Assembly: GCA_029219385.1 (NCBI GenBank)
Contig: JAQXTH010000045.1
Span: 1 to 33,823, forward strand
Source: Prevotellaceae bacterium
GTDB taxonomy: Bacteria; Bacteroidota; Bacteroidia; Bacteroidales; Bacteroidaceae
Direction of reading: 5' to 3'
Length of the DNA: 33,823 nt
The stretch's first letter is position 1. Every line of letters starts with the position of its first letter. Position numbers and translations under genes: made by a program. Shown here in pieces: positions 24,531 through 33,027 of the stretch. The notes under the pieces were generated by a model, which did not search any database, was not told the origin of the DNA, and saw only the letters and a list, made by a program, of their open reading frames with translations.

Positions 24531-25757
24531 ATGAAGGTTTTTCATCAACATGTGTTTGCCAACGGGCTGAAGGTGATCCACGAGCCTTCGCCCACCAACG
24601 TGGTTTATTGCGGATATATCGTTTCGGCAGGCACTCGCAACGAAGACGCTCCGGATTTTGGCATGGCCCATTTTTGTGAACACACCACCTTCAAGGGCAC
24701 CTCGCGGCGCAAGTCGTGGCATGTGCGCAACAGTCTGGAGCGAGTGGGGGGCGACCTCAATGCTTTCACCAACAAGGAGGTGACGGTCTATTATGCCACG
24801 GTGCAGAAAGAGGACTTCGCGCGTGCCATCGATTTGCTGAGCGACATAGTGTTTCACTCCACCTATCCGCAGCGCGAAATAGACAAAGAGGTCGAGGTGA
24901 TTATCGACGAGATCGACAGTTATAACGATTCGCCTGCCGAATTGATTTATGACGAGTTTGAGGAGATGTTGTTTCGCGGCCACGGATTGGGTCGCAACAT
25001 TCTCGGCACAGCCGACAGACTGAGGGAATATACCACTCGCGATGCTTTGCGCTTCACCGGCAAATACTATGTGCCAAACAATGTGACGGTGTTTATCCTT
25101 GGACAGGTGGATTTCGACCATGCTGTGCGTCTGATTGAGCGACATGTGGGTGACCTCGCCCCGAGCGACGATTTGCACAGAGAGTTTCAACCTCTGCCTC
25201 TCTATGAGGTTGAAGAGAGGGTTTGCGAGCGCGACACCTATCAGGCTCATGTCTTGATGGGCAACCGCGGTTGCAGCAGCCAAGACAAAAACCGCACGGC
25301 ATTGTTTCTGCTCAACAACATACTCGGCGGGCCGGGCATGAACTCTTTGCTCAACGTGAGTCTCCGAGAGAAACACGGCTTGGTTTATAACGTGGAGAGC
25401 AGTTCGTTCAGCTATCAGGACACGGGCGTGTGGAGCGTCTATTTCGGCTGTGAAGAGACAAAGGTCGACAAGTGCAGAAAGTTGGTGCTTAATGAGTTGG
25501 ACAACCTGTGCTCTTCGTTGCTCAGTCCCCAGCGCCTCTCCATGGCAAAGAAACAACTGACCGGCCAGATATTGATTGCGGGCGACAATTTTGAGAGCTA
25601 TGCCCTCGCCATGGGCAAGACCTATGCCCTGAGCGGCAGACATCGCGATGTCGATGCTATTTGTGAGCAAATCAGGGCGTTGTCGGCCCAAGAGTTACGC
25701 GACGTGGCCCAATCGGTATTTAATCCCGACAATCTCACCACGTTGATATATAAATGA
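24531..25757 (+). CDS. M16 family zinc metallopeptidase
   Basis: 408 residues starting MKVFHQHVFANGLKVI, the usual start of processing-peptidase-like proteins. The inverted zinc motif HFCEH is at residues 47-51, with the third ligand E127 in VIIDEIDSYND, 75 residues beyond, as expected. It has one full active M16 half and an apparent second half (from about residue 230) with GPGMNSLLNVSLREKHGLVYNVES. Length fits the single-chain 45-kDa members, which work as dimers. No signal peptide is visible. It is nine bases upstream of the comM gene. Its substrate is unknown. Confidence 0.93.
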   Translation: MKVFHQHVFANGLKVIHEPSPTNVVYCGYIVSAGTRNEDAPDFGMAHFCEHTTFKGTSRRKSWHVRNSLERVGGDLNAFTNKEVTVYYATVQKEDFARAIDLLSDIVFHSTYPQREIDKEVEVIIDEIDSYNDSPAELIYDEFEEMLFRGHGLGRNILGTADRLREYTTRDALRFTGKYYVPNNVTVFILGQVDFDHAVRLIERHVGDLAPSDDLHREFQPLPLYEVEERVCERDTYQAHVLMGNRGCSSQDKNRTALFLLNNILGGPGMNSLLNVSLREKHGLVYNVESSSFSYQDTGVWSVYFGCEETKVDKCRKLVLNELDNLCSSLLSPQRLSMAKKQLTGQILIAGDNFESYALAMGKTYALSGRHRDVDAICEQIRALSAQELRDVAQSVFNPDNLTTLIYK

Positions 25758-25766
25758 CAGAAGGCT

Positions 25767-26657
25767 ATGGGAAAGTTGGCAAAACTATATGCGGCGGCAC
25801 TGAATGGTCTCGATGCCATTGCGGTTGAGGTGGAGGCCAATGCCGCGTTGGGCGTGAAGACTATCATCGTGGGACTGCCCGACAATGCCGTGAAAGAGAG
25901 CTTGGAGCGCATCACGGCGGCTCTGCAAAACACGGCAGGTATGCCCAAAGGCTTAAAATTCACCGTCAACATGGCTCCGGCAGACATCAGGAAAGAGGGC
26001 ACGGCCTACGACTTGCCCGTGGCGGTCGCGATATTGGCGGCCGGCGGCAAACTCGAATGCAGCGACCTGGACCGCTATATGCTGGTGGGCGAATTGGGGC
26101 TCGACGGGTCTTTGCGCCCGGTTCACGGAGCACTGTCGATTGCAATCAAGGCGCGAGCGATGGGACTTAAAGGTCTCATTGTGCCCAAAGAAAACATTCG
26201 AGAGGCAGCGGTGGTCAACAATCTCAATGTCTATGGAGCCGACAATCTCTCTGAGGTCATTGACTTCCTGAGTGGCAAGCCGGTGTTGCAGCCCACCGTG
26301 ACCGACACGCGTGGGGAATTTTTCTCACAACAGTTGTCGTATGAAAACGATTTTGCCGACGTAAAGGGACAGGAGAGCGTGAAGCGCGCCCTGGAGGTTG
26401 CCGCCGCCGGTGGTCACAATATTATATTGATAGGCAGTCCGGGCTGTGGCAAGTCGATGATGGCCAAGCGCATTCCCTCGATTCTTCCTCCGCTCACTTT
26501 GAGCGAGAGCCTCGAAACCACTCGCATTCACTCGGTGGCGGGCAAGTTGGACAAAGACTCGTCGCTGATAGCCCGTCGTCCGTTTCGCAGCCCTCACCAC
26601 ACGGTTTCTGACGTAGAAAAAAATACTTTTATGGTGAGGAACAAATTAGCGGCTTAA
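25767..26657 (+). pseudogene. comM: comM/yifB Mg-chelatase-like AAA ATPase, cut by insertion of a mobile element
   Basis: The first 283 residues are a normal ComM/YifB protein: the N-terminal ChlI-like domain (residues 1-170) and the start of the ATPase with Walker A GSPGCGKS (223-230). Then at V283, after the conserved RSPHHTVSDV, the frame continues with 13 unrelated residues and stops. ComM is about 510 residues, and the lost part includes Walker B and the C-terminal domain. The junction is at about base 26613. Everything to the right is visibly more AT-rich and begins with a large serine recombinase, so insertion there is the simplest explanation. In other bacteria ComM aids natural transformation by branch migration. 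The gene should be non-functional. Confidence 0.92.
26608..26618 (+). other. Left junction (probable attL) of the integrated element
   Basis: The codon-level break between comM and foreign sequence falls within tctgacgtagaaa. The exact crossover and its core dinucleotide cannot be set without the right junction. Confidence 0.6.
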
Positions 26658-26759
26658 ATTTGATCTGCCTCTATGCTAATAGTGGCTTTTTTTAGTTTCA
26701 ATTATATCCCCACCAATAGTTTTATAATATCGTATAATACTTATTTGATGAATAATTTA

Positions 26760-26767
26760 TATCTTTG
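26760..26767 (+). promoter_or_regulatory. Putative -7 box of the recombinase gene
   Basis: TATCTTTG, an exact TAnnTTTG match, 17 bases before the ATG. No -33 TTG at the best spacing. The 127 bases between the comM remnant and the recombinase hold a short inverted repeat (attagc 26645-26650, gctaat 26675-26680). Confidence 0.5.
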
Positions 26768-26784
26768 TCGAAAAATATTTAGAT

Positions 26785-28614
26785 ATGAGAGATAAACGCT
26801 GCATACTCCTGGTACGAGTTTCTACAGAATACCAGTCATACGATGAACAAGAGAAAGAGTTATATAACATGGCACTAAGCTATGGATATAGCCCTAATCA
26901 GATCGTGCCTATTAGTGAAAAAGAAAGTGGTCGAAAGCTGAAAGAAGATGAACGCAAAGGTCTCAATAAAATGAAAGAGATAATTAATCAAGATGGAGAT
27001 ATAGACTGCGTGTTTGCATGGGAAATCAGCCGTATTGCCAGACGAAAGACAATCCTCTTTAATATTCTTGACTATCTGGTTAATCTTAAAATCCAGCTCG
27101 TCATAAAAGAACCTCACATTGAACTCTTAAAAGGTGATAAGACTATTGATGAAGGAGCTGAGACGATCTTTACCCTATATGCTCAAATGGCAGAGTCTGA
27201 AATGCGAAACAAATTCAGTCGCTTCGAGAGGGCAAAACGAGAAAACTTCGCAAAGGGTAAATATATGGGAGGAAAATACCTTCTGGGATATACTGTTAAC
27301 TCAGAAGGTTATTGGGTTGTTGATGAATCAGAAGGACAGGCTCCATTGGTACGTCTGATTTTCCAACTTTATATATCTGGCAAATACAGTCTAACCGAGT
27401 TAGCCAAGGAGTTGCAGAATAGAGGGTATTTCACACACCTCTCAATTACTTCTCTCAAGGGTTTTCTTTCCCATCTTCTTAAAAATGAATCATACCGAGG
27501 TGAGCGTGCTACCGTATATCGCCATAAGTCAGAAGAAGAGTTGGAGGAAGAGCGTAAACTCCTTAAAGAAAGCCAAAAGAAAAAAATGGCTAAAGGCGAG
27601 ACAGTGAGGTATCAGATAATTAAGACTCAGAAATTGGTTAAGAACAATAACATCTATCCTCAGTTAATTGACGATGAAACCTGGGAGAAAGCGGTAGAAC
27701 GAAGGCATGAAAACAAAAAACGCTCAAAGCCAAGAGATACTATATACCTCCTAACCCCATTGATTCTTTGTCAGTGTGGTGCGTCATATTGTGTCAATTC
27801 AATCGATGGAATGTACGAGTGTCGTACAAGGCATAATGCTGTTGAAAAAGGTCTGACTCATAATCCTGGTATAGGGGTTGATATGATTGAGTCTATAGCT
27901 TGGTTCGTGACTTTACAAGAGTTCCACAAGGATATGTCTATTGAAAAGCGTGATACCAAAGAAAAATATGAATCAGAGATTGCCCTTCTCCGTAGTAAAA
28001 TAACTATGGCAGAAGAAGAAATTGCTAATCGTGTGAAGAAAAGACAGCAACTTGATGATGCTTATTTTCTTCATGACCGTTATACTCTGGAAAGATACGA
28101 GGTACTAGCCAAGAGTATGAACGACATTATTGATGCAAAGAACGCAGACATACATAGGTTTGAAGCAAGCATACGCCATTATGAGATACTTATAAATAGC
28201 GAAATCACTCATAACGACCTTATGAATATGATAACAAAGAATTACGATGAAATCAAAGGTGGTGCAGATTTGCTGTTAATGAAGGATCTTATGCACATGT
28301 ATATTAAGAATATTCGTATAGAAAGAATTGAAGGTAAGCATCCTTTCATGTTCAAGAAGGTGATTATTGAAACTATCAACGAAAAAAAGAATGATGCGTT
28401 CGTTGCTGAGCTTGAGGCTGTAGGACTCGATTTTATTTCAAGCAACACATTCTATGTTAACTCACGTACAAAACGTGTATTTTATGACTTAGAAATGACA
28501 AATGAAGTACCTTTCATTTATATGGAACGTGTTAAACGTAAGCGCGAACATACTACAATAAATGGTAAGAGTGCTAATGTCTGGACTCAACCAAAAGCAA
28601 ATAAAAACAAATAG
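26785..28614 (+). CDS. Large serine recombinase (integrase)
   Basis: 609 residues in the standard large-serine-recombinase order. Residues 1 to about 150 form the resolvase catalytic domain with nucleophile S13 in LVRVSTEYQ and the Arg pair in EISRIARRK (R83, R86). The recombinase domain (about 160-310) includes GYTVNSEGYWVV and LIDDETWEKAV. The zinc ribbon is at about residues 325-350 (C329, C331, C336, C346). A coiled coil spans about 395-465, and the C-terminal DNA-binding part follows. These enzymes join att sites in one direction and need a directionality factor to excise. Its place beside the broken comM makes it the likely integrating enzyme. The next gene begins 7 bases past the stop. 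Confidence 0.95.
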   Translation: MRDKRCILLVRVSTEYQSYDEQEKELYNMALSYGYSPNQIVPISEKESGRKLKEDERKGLNKMKEIINQDGDIDCVFAWEISRIARRKTILFNILDYLVNLKIQLVIKEPHIELLKGDKTIDEGAETIFTLYAQMAESEMRNKFSRFERAKRENFAKGKYMGGKYLLGYTVNSEGYWVVDESEGQAPLVRLIFQLYISGKYSLTELAKELQNRGYFTHLSITSLKGFLSHLLKNESYRGERATVYRHKSEEELEEERKLLKESQKKKMAKGETVRYQIIKTQKLVKNNNIYPQLIDDETWEKAVERRHENKKRSKPRDTIYLLTPLILCQCGASYCVNSIDGMYECRTRHNAVEKGLTHNPGIGVDMIESIAWFVTLQEFHKDMSIEKRDTKEKYESEIALLRSKITMAEEEIANRVKKRQQLDDAYFLHDRYTLERYEVLAKSMNDIIDAKNADIHRFEASIRHYEILINSEITHNDLMNMITKNYDEIKGGADLLLMKDLMHMYIKNIRIERIEGKHPFMFKKVIIETINEKKNDAFVAELEAVGLDFISSNTFYVNSRTKRVFYDLEMTNEVPFIYMERVKRKREHTTINGKSANVWTQPKANKNK

Positions 28615-28620
28615 TAGATT

Positions 28621-30168
28621 ATGTTAAGGTTAATTCTAAAACGAACTATAAAGCAGAATAGATACAACATGGTTCTTAATCATGTATCTTGTAAGCTCTC
28701 TGAAATTGATGAAGAATACGTAAGTCTGCTTTCTCGAATAGATCAGGCTGCAAATAATGAAAATTTCTCAAAGGATCTACGTGAATACTATAAGAACCTG
28801 AAATGGTCTTTGGAGAAATTGGATTTGTTGCTACCATTATTCTTGGTTATTTCTAAGATATTAGCCAATCACCTAAAAGAGGCAATCCTATCTTCATGTA
28901 ATACAACTCAACCAGAAGATATTTTGCCTCCAGTATCATATAATAGTTTATTTGAGGAATTGTCAACATGGAATCTTGAAGAATCTATCAGCTGTCTTAG
29001 ATACATGAATTTGCCCCAAATAGAGTGGGATATGTTAATTGATGCCTTAGAAGCCAAAGATAAAAAGAAATTTCAAGATGTACTCTATAATACTTCTGTT
29101 GATATAAAAACGTACCGACAGATGATGAATGCCTATTTGGCGTTACATGATATAGAAAAAGAATGGATGTCTTTGGATTATGATACATCGGAGACTCCTT
29201 GTATTGAGGAATTTGAAGAACTGCTCAACTCTGTCTGTATGATTTCCGATGACGATGATGCTACCCAAAAAGTACAAAAGTATATCATTGGAGCAATAAG
29301 TTTCCTAAATACAATTTCTGGCGAAGAAACCTTCAAACTATCTACTGAGGATTTAGAATTATTATCAGAATTTATATGTAAGGTAGAGAACGTTATCTCC
29401 ATCAGTTTAGACCCCAATAATGATGATTCTGTTTCTATACTGGAAAAATTCTTCAATGAGACGAACCATAGGCGATCAGCAATAAGAATATGTAAAATCC
29501 TTCTTTGCTACGGATATAGTTTCTTAGCATATATTGTTCATTCCCTCTTGGATGATTATATAACAAAAGAGGAAATAGAACATGTTGACAAGATATTATG
29601 TGAAATATCTGGCGGCGACTACAGGTTACTTAGTTATGATTATTTTCATATTAAAAATACAAATAATATAAAAGATGTAGAAACGGAGGAAAATTCAAAT
29701 AAATCATCAACTTGGTTCCCTGAAAATTTCATAAACTTGGACAGAAACAATAGATTTATGTCTATTGATAAAACTATGTTGGAAGATGGAGGAATCCATT
29801 TTAGGGATTTTGTGGATGACATTGCAAGTAAGGGGTGGATAGATAACACCCCAGAAGCTAAATTAAGATTCACTTATTGTTTAACTTCCAGAATATGCTG
29901 TAAAACTCCTCCAAGCCCAAATCAAAAGCAGCCTTGGTATGGAGAACTCAAACATTTATACTGGATGTTTATTAACTTCACACCAGAGCGTGGTCAACAA
30001 AAAAAAGCAGCGAGAACATACTTCTGCGACCCAAATAATAACGAACTACCAGATCTGGAGAGTAATACTGTTAACAATGTTAAGAGTGATACAGTCTTGA
30101 TAGAGTTAATAAGTAAATACTTCCCAACTCTTTACAGTAATCATTTCCCAAAAAGAAAAGACAAATAG
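28621..30168 (+). CDS. Hypothetical protein co-transcribed with the serine recombinase
   Basis: 515 residues, soluble, mainly helical. I do not recognise the family. The first 60 residues are basic and coiled-coil-prone (MLRLILKRTIKQNRYN), and a hydrophobic helix lies near residues 70-90 (LDLLLPLFLVISKIL). The middle is acidic with helical repeat-like text. The C-terminal third contains GIHFRDFVDDIASKGWIDNTPEAKLRF, which reads like a small helix-turn-helix or capping domain, then YCLTSRICCKTP and YWMFINFTPERGQQ. It starts 7 bases after the recombinase stop and shares its terminator, so it is probably a partner. A directionality factor is possible but unproven, since those are usually much smaller. 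Its composition is AT-rich, like the rest of the element. Confidence 0.65.
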   Translation: MLRLILKRTIKQNRYNMVLNHVSCKLSEIDEEYVSLLSRIDQAANNENFSKDLREYYKNLKWSLEKLDLLLPLFLVISKILANHLKEAILSSCNTTQPEDILPPVSYNSLFEELSTWNLEESISCLRYMNLPQIEWDMLIDALEAKDKKKFQDVLYNTSVDIKTYRQMMNAYLALHDIEKEWMSLDYDTSETPCIEEFEELLNSVCMISDDDDATQKVQKYIIGAISFLNTISGEETFKLSTEDLELLSEFICKVENVISISLDPNNDDSVSILEKFFNETNHRRSAIRICKILLCYGYSFLAYIVHSLLDDYITKEEIEHVDKILCEISGGDYRLLSYDYFHIKNTNNIKDVETEENSNKSSTWFPENFINLDRNNRFMSIDKTMLEDGGIHFRDFVDDIASKGWIDNTPEAKLRFTYCLTSRICCKTPPSPNQKQPWYGELKHLYWMFINFTPERGQQKKAARTYFCDPNNNELPDLESNTVNNVKSDTVLIELISKYFPTLYSNHFPKRKDK

Positions 30169-30193
30169 CACTCAATTTCCTATTCTTATAAAG

Positions 30194-30224
30194 GTCGATC
30201 CTAAATCAGGGTCGGCTTTTTTTT
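30194..30224 (+). terminator. Terminator of the recombinase operon
   Basis: gtcgatcct (30194-30202) pairs with agggtcggc (30208-30216), nine pairs with two G-U pairs, followed by eight T residues. Confidence 0.85.
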
Positions 30225-30251
30225 ATATAGTATCATCACTGTTTTTGATTA

Positions 30252-30303
30252 TTTCATCATACTTTTCATCACACTTTTCTTCTTGTTATCATTCTTTTCA
30301 TCA
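30252..30303. repeat. Three TTTCATCA direct repeats upstream of the modification cassette
   Basis: The 8-mer occurs at 30252, 30264 and 30296, in a T/C-rich stretch lying 50-100 bases ahead of the promoter box at 30352. A further partial form (tatcatca) is near 30230. They could be regulator sites or simple low complexity. Confidence 0.4.
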
Positions 30304-30351
30304 TTGTTTGACAGTGTTATCATATTGATTGTATTGTGGTTATATGTGCTA

Positions 30352-30359
30352 TAAATTTG
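30352..30359 (+). promoter_or_regulatory. Putative -7 box of the methylase cassette
   Basis: TAAATTTG, an exact TAnnTTTG match, 23 bases ahead of the ATG at 30382. TTG at 30334-30336 lies 15 bp upstream rather than 19. Confidence 0.55.
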
Positions 30360-30381
30360 CACTCAAAAAATCAACAAAACT

Positions 30382-30546
30382 ATGGTGAAAGACTACAAAA
30401 TACTTACCCACGAGCAGTTGATGACAGAGAAAGCTCATCTTATTATTAAGTTGAACGCACAGATTGCCATCGATGACTTGAAAGGGGCTCAGATTACAAA
30501 GTCTGAGCTAGTAGAACTTGTAGCTGTAGAGAAACTGCAATCATGA
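30382..30546 (+). CDS. 54-residue hypothetical protein, first gene of the cassette
   Basis: Begins MVKDYKILTHEQLMTEKAHL and ends VAVEKLQS. It is amphipathic and helical throughout, with no membrane segment. Codon use fits coding sequence, and the start comes just after a promoter box. Its stop overlaps a possible 13-residue ORF (30543-30584) by four bases (ATGA). I do not recognise it; a small regulator or directionality factor is possible. Confidence 0.6.
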   Translation: MVKDYKILTHEQLMTEKAHLIIKLNAQIAIDDLKGAQITKSELVELVAVEKLQS

Positions 30547-30584
30547 TTAAAAGAAAACAAGATCAGGTAAAAGTCCTGACGTAG
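30543..30584 (+). other. Possible 13-codon leader ORF before the methylase
   Basis: ATG overlaps the stop of the 54-aa gene, encodes MIKRKQDQVKVLT, and ends three bases before the methylase ATG at 30588. Could couple translation of the two genes. It may be chance. Confidence 0.3.
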
Positions 30585-30587
30585 TAA

Positions 30588-31385
30588 ATGCACAACCACT
30601 TAGCAACAGCCAAGACGTTAAAGAATGATGAATTCTATACACGCTACGAGGATAAAGCATCAGAGGTTCAGAGATACGACCTGCGAGGAATGAGTGTCTA
30701 TTGTAACTGTGATGATGCTGAGTCCGCTTTTATAAAATACTTCATTGAGAATTTCCATAAGCATGGTTTGAAGAAGCTTTATGCGTCAGGAATTCGAGGT
30801 GAGTATGTGGAGTATGACGGCAAGCATATTCTGAGGAAGCGTATTAACGGCGATTTCAGAAGTGATGATTGTAAGGCTATACTGGAGAAGGCAGACGTAT
30901 GTATTACTAATCCTCCGTTTTCGCTGTTCCGTGAGTACATAGGTCTGGTGCCGAACTTCCTGATAGTTGGTAACAAGAACGCCATTTCATACAAAGAACT
31001 ATTCCCTATGTTGAAGGATGGTCGTTGTAAGTTGGGTTATACACATCCAAATGAGTTCTTTACTCCAGATGGTTCATTGGTAAACCTGAACGGACTATGT
31101 AGATGGTTCACCTCAATGATGGTGAATAAAGCACCGCCTCCTATTATTGGTAGAAACAGTCCATGCTATCTAAGGTGTTATGATAACTATCCCGCCATAA
31201 ACATAGACAGGGTTGAAGATATACCAGATAACTATGATGGTCTGATGGGCGTACCAATTACCTTCATGGACTATATGGACTACGAGAAATTCGAGATTGT
31301 TGACCTTATTGCCCGGTATGCAGTAATTGATAAGTCACATAAGGTCAAACGTCATCAACTAACAGAAATAGATGGGGAACCGTGA
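30588..31385 (+). CDS. EcoRI-family adenine-specific DNA methyltransferase, C-terminally shortened
   Basis: 265 residues. The start (TAKTLKNDEFYTRYED), the strand VYCNCDD (residues 38-43) and the catalytic motif ITNPPFSLFREY (NPPF, 108-111) mark the EcoRI-type N6-adenine methylase family. Later family sites VPNFLIVGNKNAISYKELFP and MGVPITFMDYMDYEKFEIVDL are in place. The frame stops with TGA at 31383. Directly after it, the same frame reads YSRIIIKIK, which fits the family's usual C-terminal tail, then goes on into the next gene without a stop. So it seems a CGA to TGA change, or a small indel nearby, cut off the last residues. No restriction enzyme lies next to it in the window, so it is an orphan methylase; its target is unknown. 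Confidence 0.85.
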   Translation: MHNHLATAKTLKNDEFYTRYEDKASEVQRYDLRGMSVYCNCDDAESAFIKYFIENFHKHGLKKLYASGIRGEYVEYDGKHILRKRINGDFRSDDCKAILEKADVCITNPPFSLFREYIGLVPNFLIVGNKNAISYKELFPMLKDGRCKLGYTHPNEFFTPDGSLVNLNGLCRWFTSMMVNKAPPPIIGRNSPCYLRCYDNYPAINIDRVEDIPDNYDGLMGVPITFMDYMDYEKFEIVDLIARYAVIDKSHKVKRHQLTEIDGEP

Positions 31386-31412
31386 TATTCCCGAATAATA
31401 ATAAAAATAAAA

Positions 31413-32567
31413 ATGAATAACAACGAAAACAAGACCGATGCAGGTGTAGCATCTGTAACGGAACAGCCGAGGGAGAACGGCGTAGTAGAAACTCCTAATG
31501 CCAAGGTGGTTGTTTCTGCTCCCACTAAGCAGAAGAAGGTTAAAGCAGAGAAGAGTTACGAACCAAGCTATAGCGATGATGAGAAGAAGCAACTGCAAAC
31601 TATTACCAAGGTATGTGAAGATGAGATAGCACGTATCATTCTTGATGATAACATCGGTGCAGTTCCTTATGCAGACGAAACAAACTGCATAATAGACCTC
31701 AGAAAGATACATGACCGCCTATATTCGCCTCTAATCAACCGCACACATGGTAGCGATCAAGCTAAGACTGGTGAGACTTTGAGAATGTTCGGCGCACAAC
31801 ATATTCTATTAGTCCTCACTGTTCCCATGGCGAAAGCAGCAGGTCTTTTGCCTGGACGTTTCTCAAATGATCCTCAGAAAGATAAACCTGTGGAGGATGA
31901 TGGATTTGTTTTGCTGGATGGAAATGGTCGTATCAATTATCTCATGGCAGTTCCCAAAGAACAGTGGCCTGCAATTTTCGCTGTATTCCCTTCCAAGGAT
32001 GCCTGTGGCATGTATAACCTCAACAAGAGTTTTGATATTATCAATACACAAGTAAGCGTTTGGAAAACTCAGGATATGGTTCAGAAGCGTCTGCTAATGG
32101 ACTCTGGAAAGGCTCACCCTGGTTGGAATGAAATACAAAGCCTCATTCAAAAGGGATATAAGTATCAAGCAGCTTGTCAACTTGTAACTTTAGAGACTGA
32201 CCGTATCAAAAAAGAAGCTGTTACTGGCGGCGATGCTAAGAATGTATTTCGACATTTTGAGAGTGCGATGAAGATAAAAAACAAACTCGTTGAGGTGTTC
32301 GGGGAAGATACTGATACTTTGAAAACGAAAGAATTTACAAAGGAAATATCTTCGATCTGGAATAGATTGCAGGTAAGATATGCTGACGAGACTGCCACAA
32401 CTTATTTTTTGGAATTTATCAACAAGCACCTCACTCCAGAAATTGTTGAGTCAATCAAAAAAGCGAAGTCGGAGAAAAATGGCATTAAGAAAGATGAACG
32501 TCGGAAGAAAATTCTCAACGAAGAATTCTTCACCTATAAAGGATCAAAAGGTATTCAATTAAACTAA
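31413..32567 (+). CDS. Hypothetical protein with a ParB-like motif
   Basis: 384 residues, soluble. A charged, disordered N-terminal 60 residues is followed by YADETNCIIDLRKIHDRLYS. The segment near residues 163-185 contains GFVLLDGNGRINYLMAV (LLDGNGR at 167-173), which looks like the DGxxR loop of ParB/sulfiredoxin-fold proteins, where the motif binds nucleotide. The remainder is helical, with ACQLVTLETDRIKK and a Lys-rich end. No family name can be given safely. The start is 27 bases past the methylase stop and in the same frame. It may bind DNA or a nucleotide; this is inference. Confidence 0.6.
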   Translation: MNNNENKTDAGVASVTEQPRENGVVETPNAKVVVSAPTKQKKVKAEKSYEPSYSDDEKKQLQTITKVCEDEIARIILDDNIGAVPYADETNCIIDLRKIHDRLYSPLINRTHGSDQAKTGETLRMFGAQHILLVLTVPMAKAAGLLPGRFSNDPQKDKPVEDDGFVLLDGNGRINYLMAVPKEQWPAIFAVFPSKDACGMYNLNKSFDIINTQVSVWKTQDMVQKRLLMDSGKAHPGWNEIQSLIQKGYKYQAACQLVTLETDRIKKEAVTGGDAKNVFRHFESAMKIKNKLVEVFGEDTDTLKTKEFTKEISSIWNRLQVRYADETATTYFLEFINKHLTPEIVESIKKAKSEKNGIKKDERRKKILNEEFFTYKGSKGIQLN

Positions 32568-32572
32568 AAAAA

Positions 32573-32601
32573 CTAGCCAGTATGTGACAGGTACTGGTTA
32601 G
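32573..32601 (-). terminator. Hairpin with T-run on the minus strand, between two plus-strand genes
   Basis: ctagccagta (32573-32582) pairs with tactggttag (32592-32601) over ten pairs, one being a G-U pair. On the minus strand the stem is followed by a run of seven T residues, so it is terminator-like in that direction, although no minus-strand gene is seen. On the plus strand it would form a hairpin just ahead of the 32620 gene. Confidence 0.45.
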
Positions 32602-32619
32602 GATTATGACAAAAACAAT

Positions 32620-33027
32620 ATGAACAGAGATAAAAATACGCCGAGCGTTTCTATGACTACTGCATACGGTACAATATATGCTGATGTCATGAACGGTATG
32701 ATACGCTTCGCCCAAACAGATCACAGAGGCATTCGCAATGAAATTCAAGTTCCTAATGACAAACTGGATGAATTGAAGCGAGTTGTTAATGCTATGATTG
32801 CTACTGTAGGGCAAACAAACATACGTCCCATCACAAAAGGCAAAAGTATAGAAGAATACCGAGCCTCAGATGGAGCTAATGCCTACAAAAAGTGGACTCC
32901 AGAGGAAGAAACAAAGTTAAAGCAACTATATGATTCTGGTATGTCGATTCCAGATGTGGCTAAAACAATGGAACGTAAAGACAGCGCCATTGAATCAAGA
33001 CTAATAAAACTTGGAATAAAGAAATGA
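32620..33027 (+). CDS. Small protein with C-terminal SANT/Myb-like DNA-binding domain
   Basis: 135 residues. The first 70 residues contain short strands (AYGTIYADVMNGMIRF, RNEIQVPNDKL) and no known motif. Residues 91-135, KWTPEEETKLKQLYDSGMS then IPDVAKTMERKDSAIESRLIKLGI, have the Trp and helix spacing of a SANT/Myb-like or HTH module like that found at the tails of some helicases and DNA-binding proteins. Its stop overlaps the radical SAM start by four bases, so the two are translationally coupled and probably act together. The role may be DNA targeting for the radical SAM enzyme. This is inference. Confidence 0.75.
   Translation: MNRDKNTPSVSMTTAYGTIYADVMNGMIRFAQTDHRGIRNEIQVPNDKLDELKRVVNAMIATVGQTNIRPITKGKSIEEYRASDGANAYKKWTPEEETKLKQLYDSGMSIPDVAKTMERKDSAIESRLIKLGIKK

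Noticed and set aside
30588..32567. Stop-codon reassignment (TGA read as an amino acid) in the element
   Set aside because: TGA is used as an ordinary stop elsewhere in the window, including the SANT-like gene at 33027, and Trp is coded by TGG throughout. A local mutation explains the methylase stop better.
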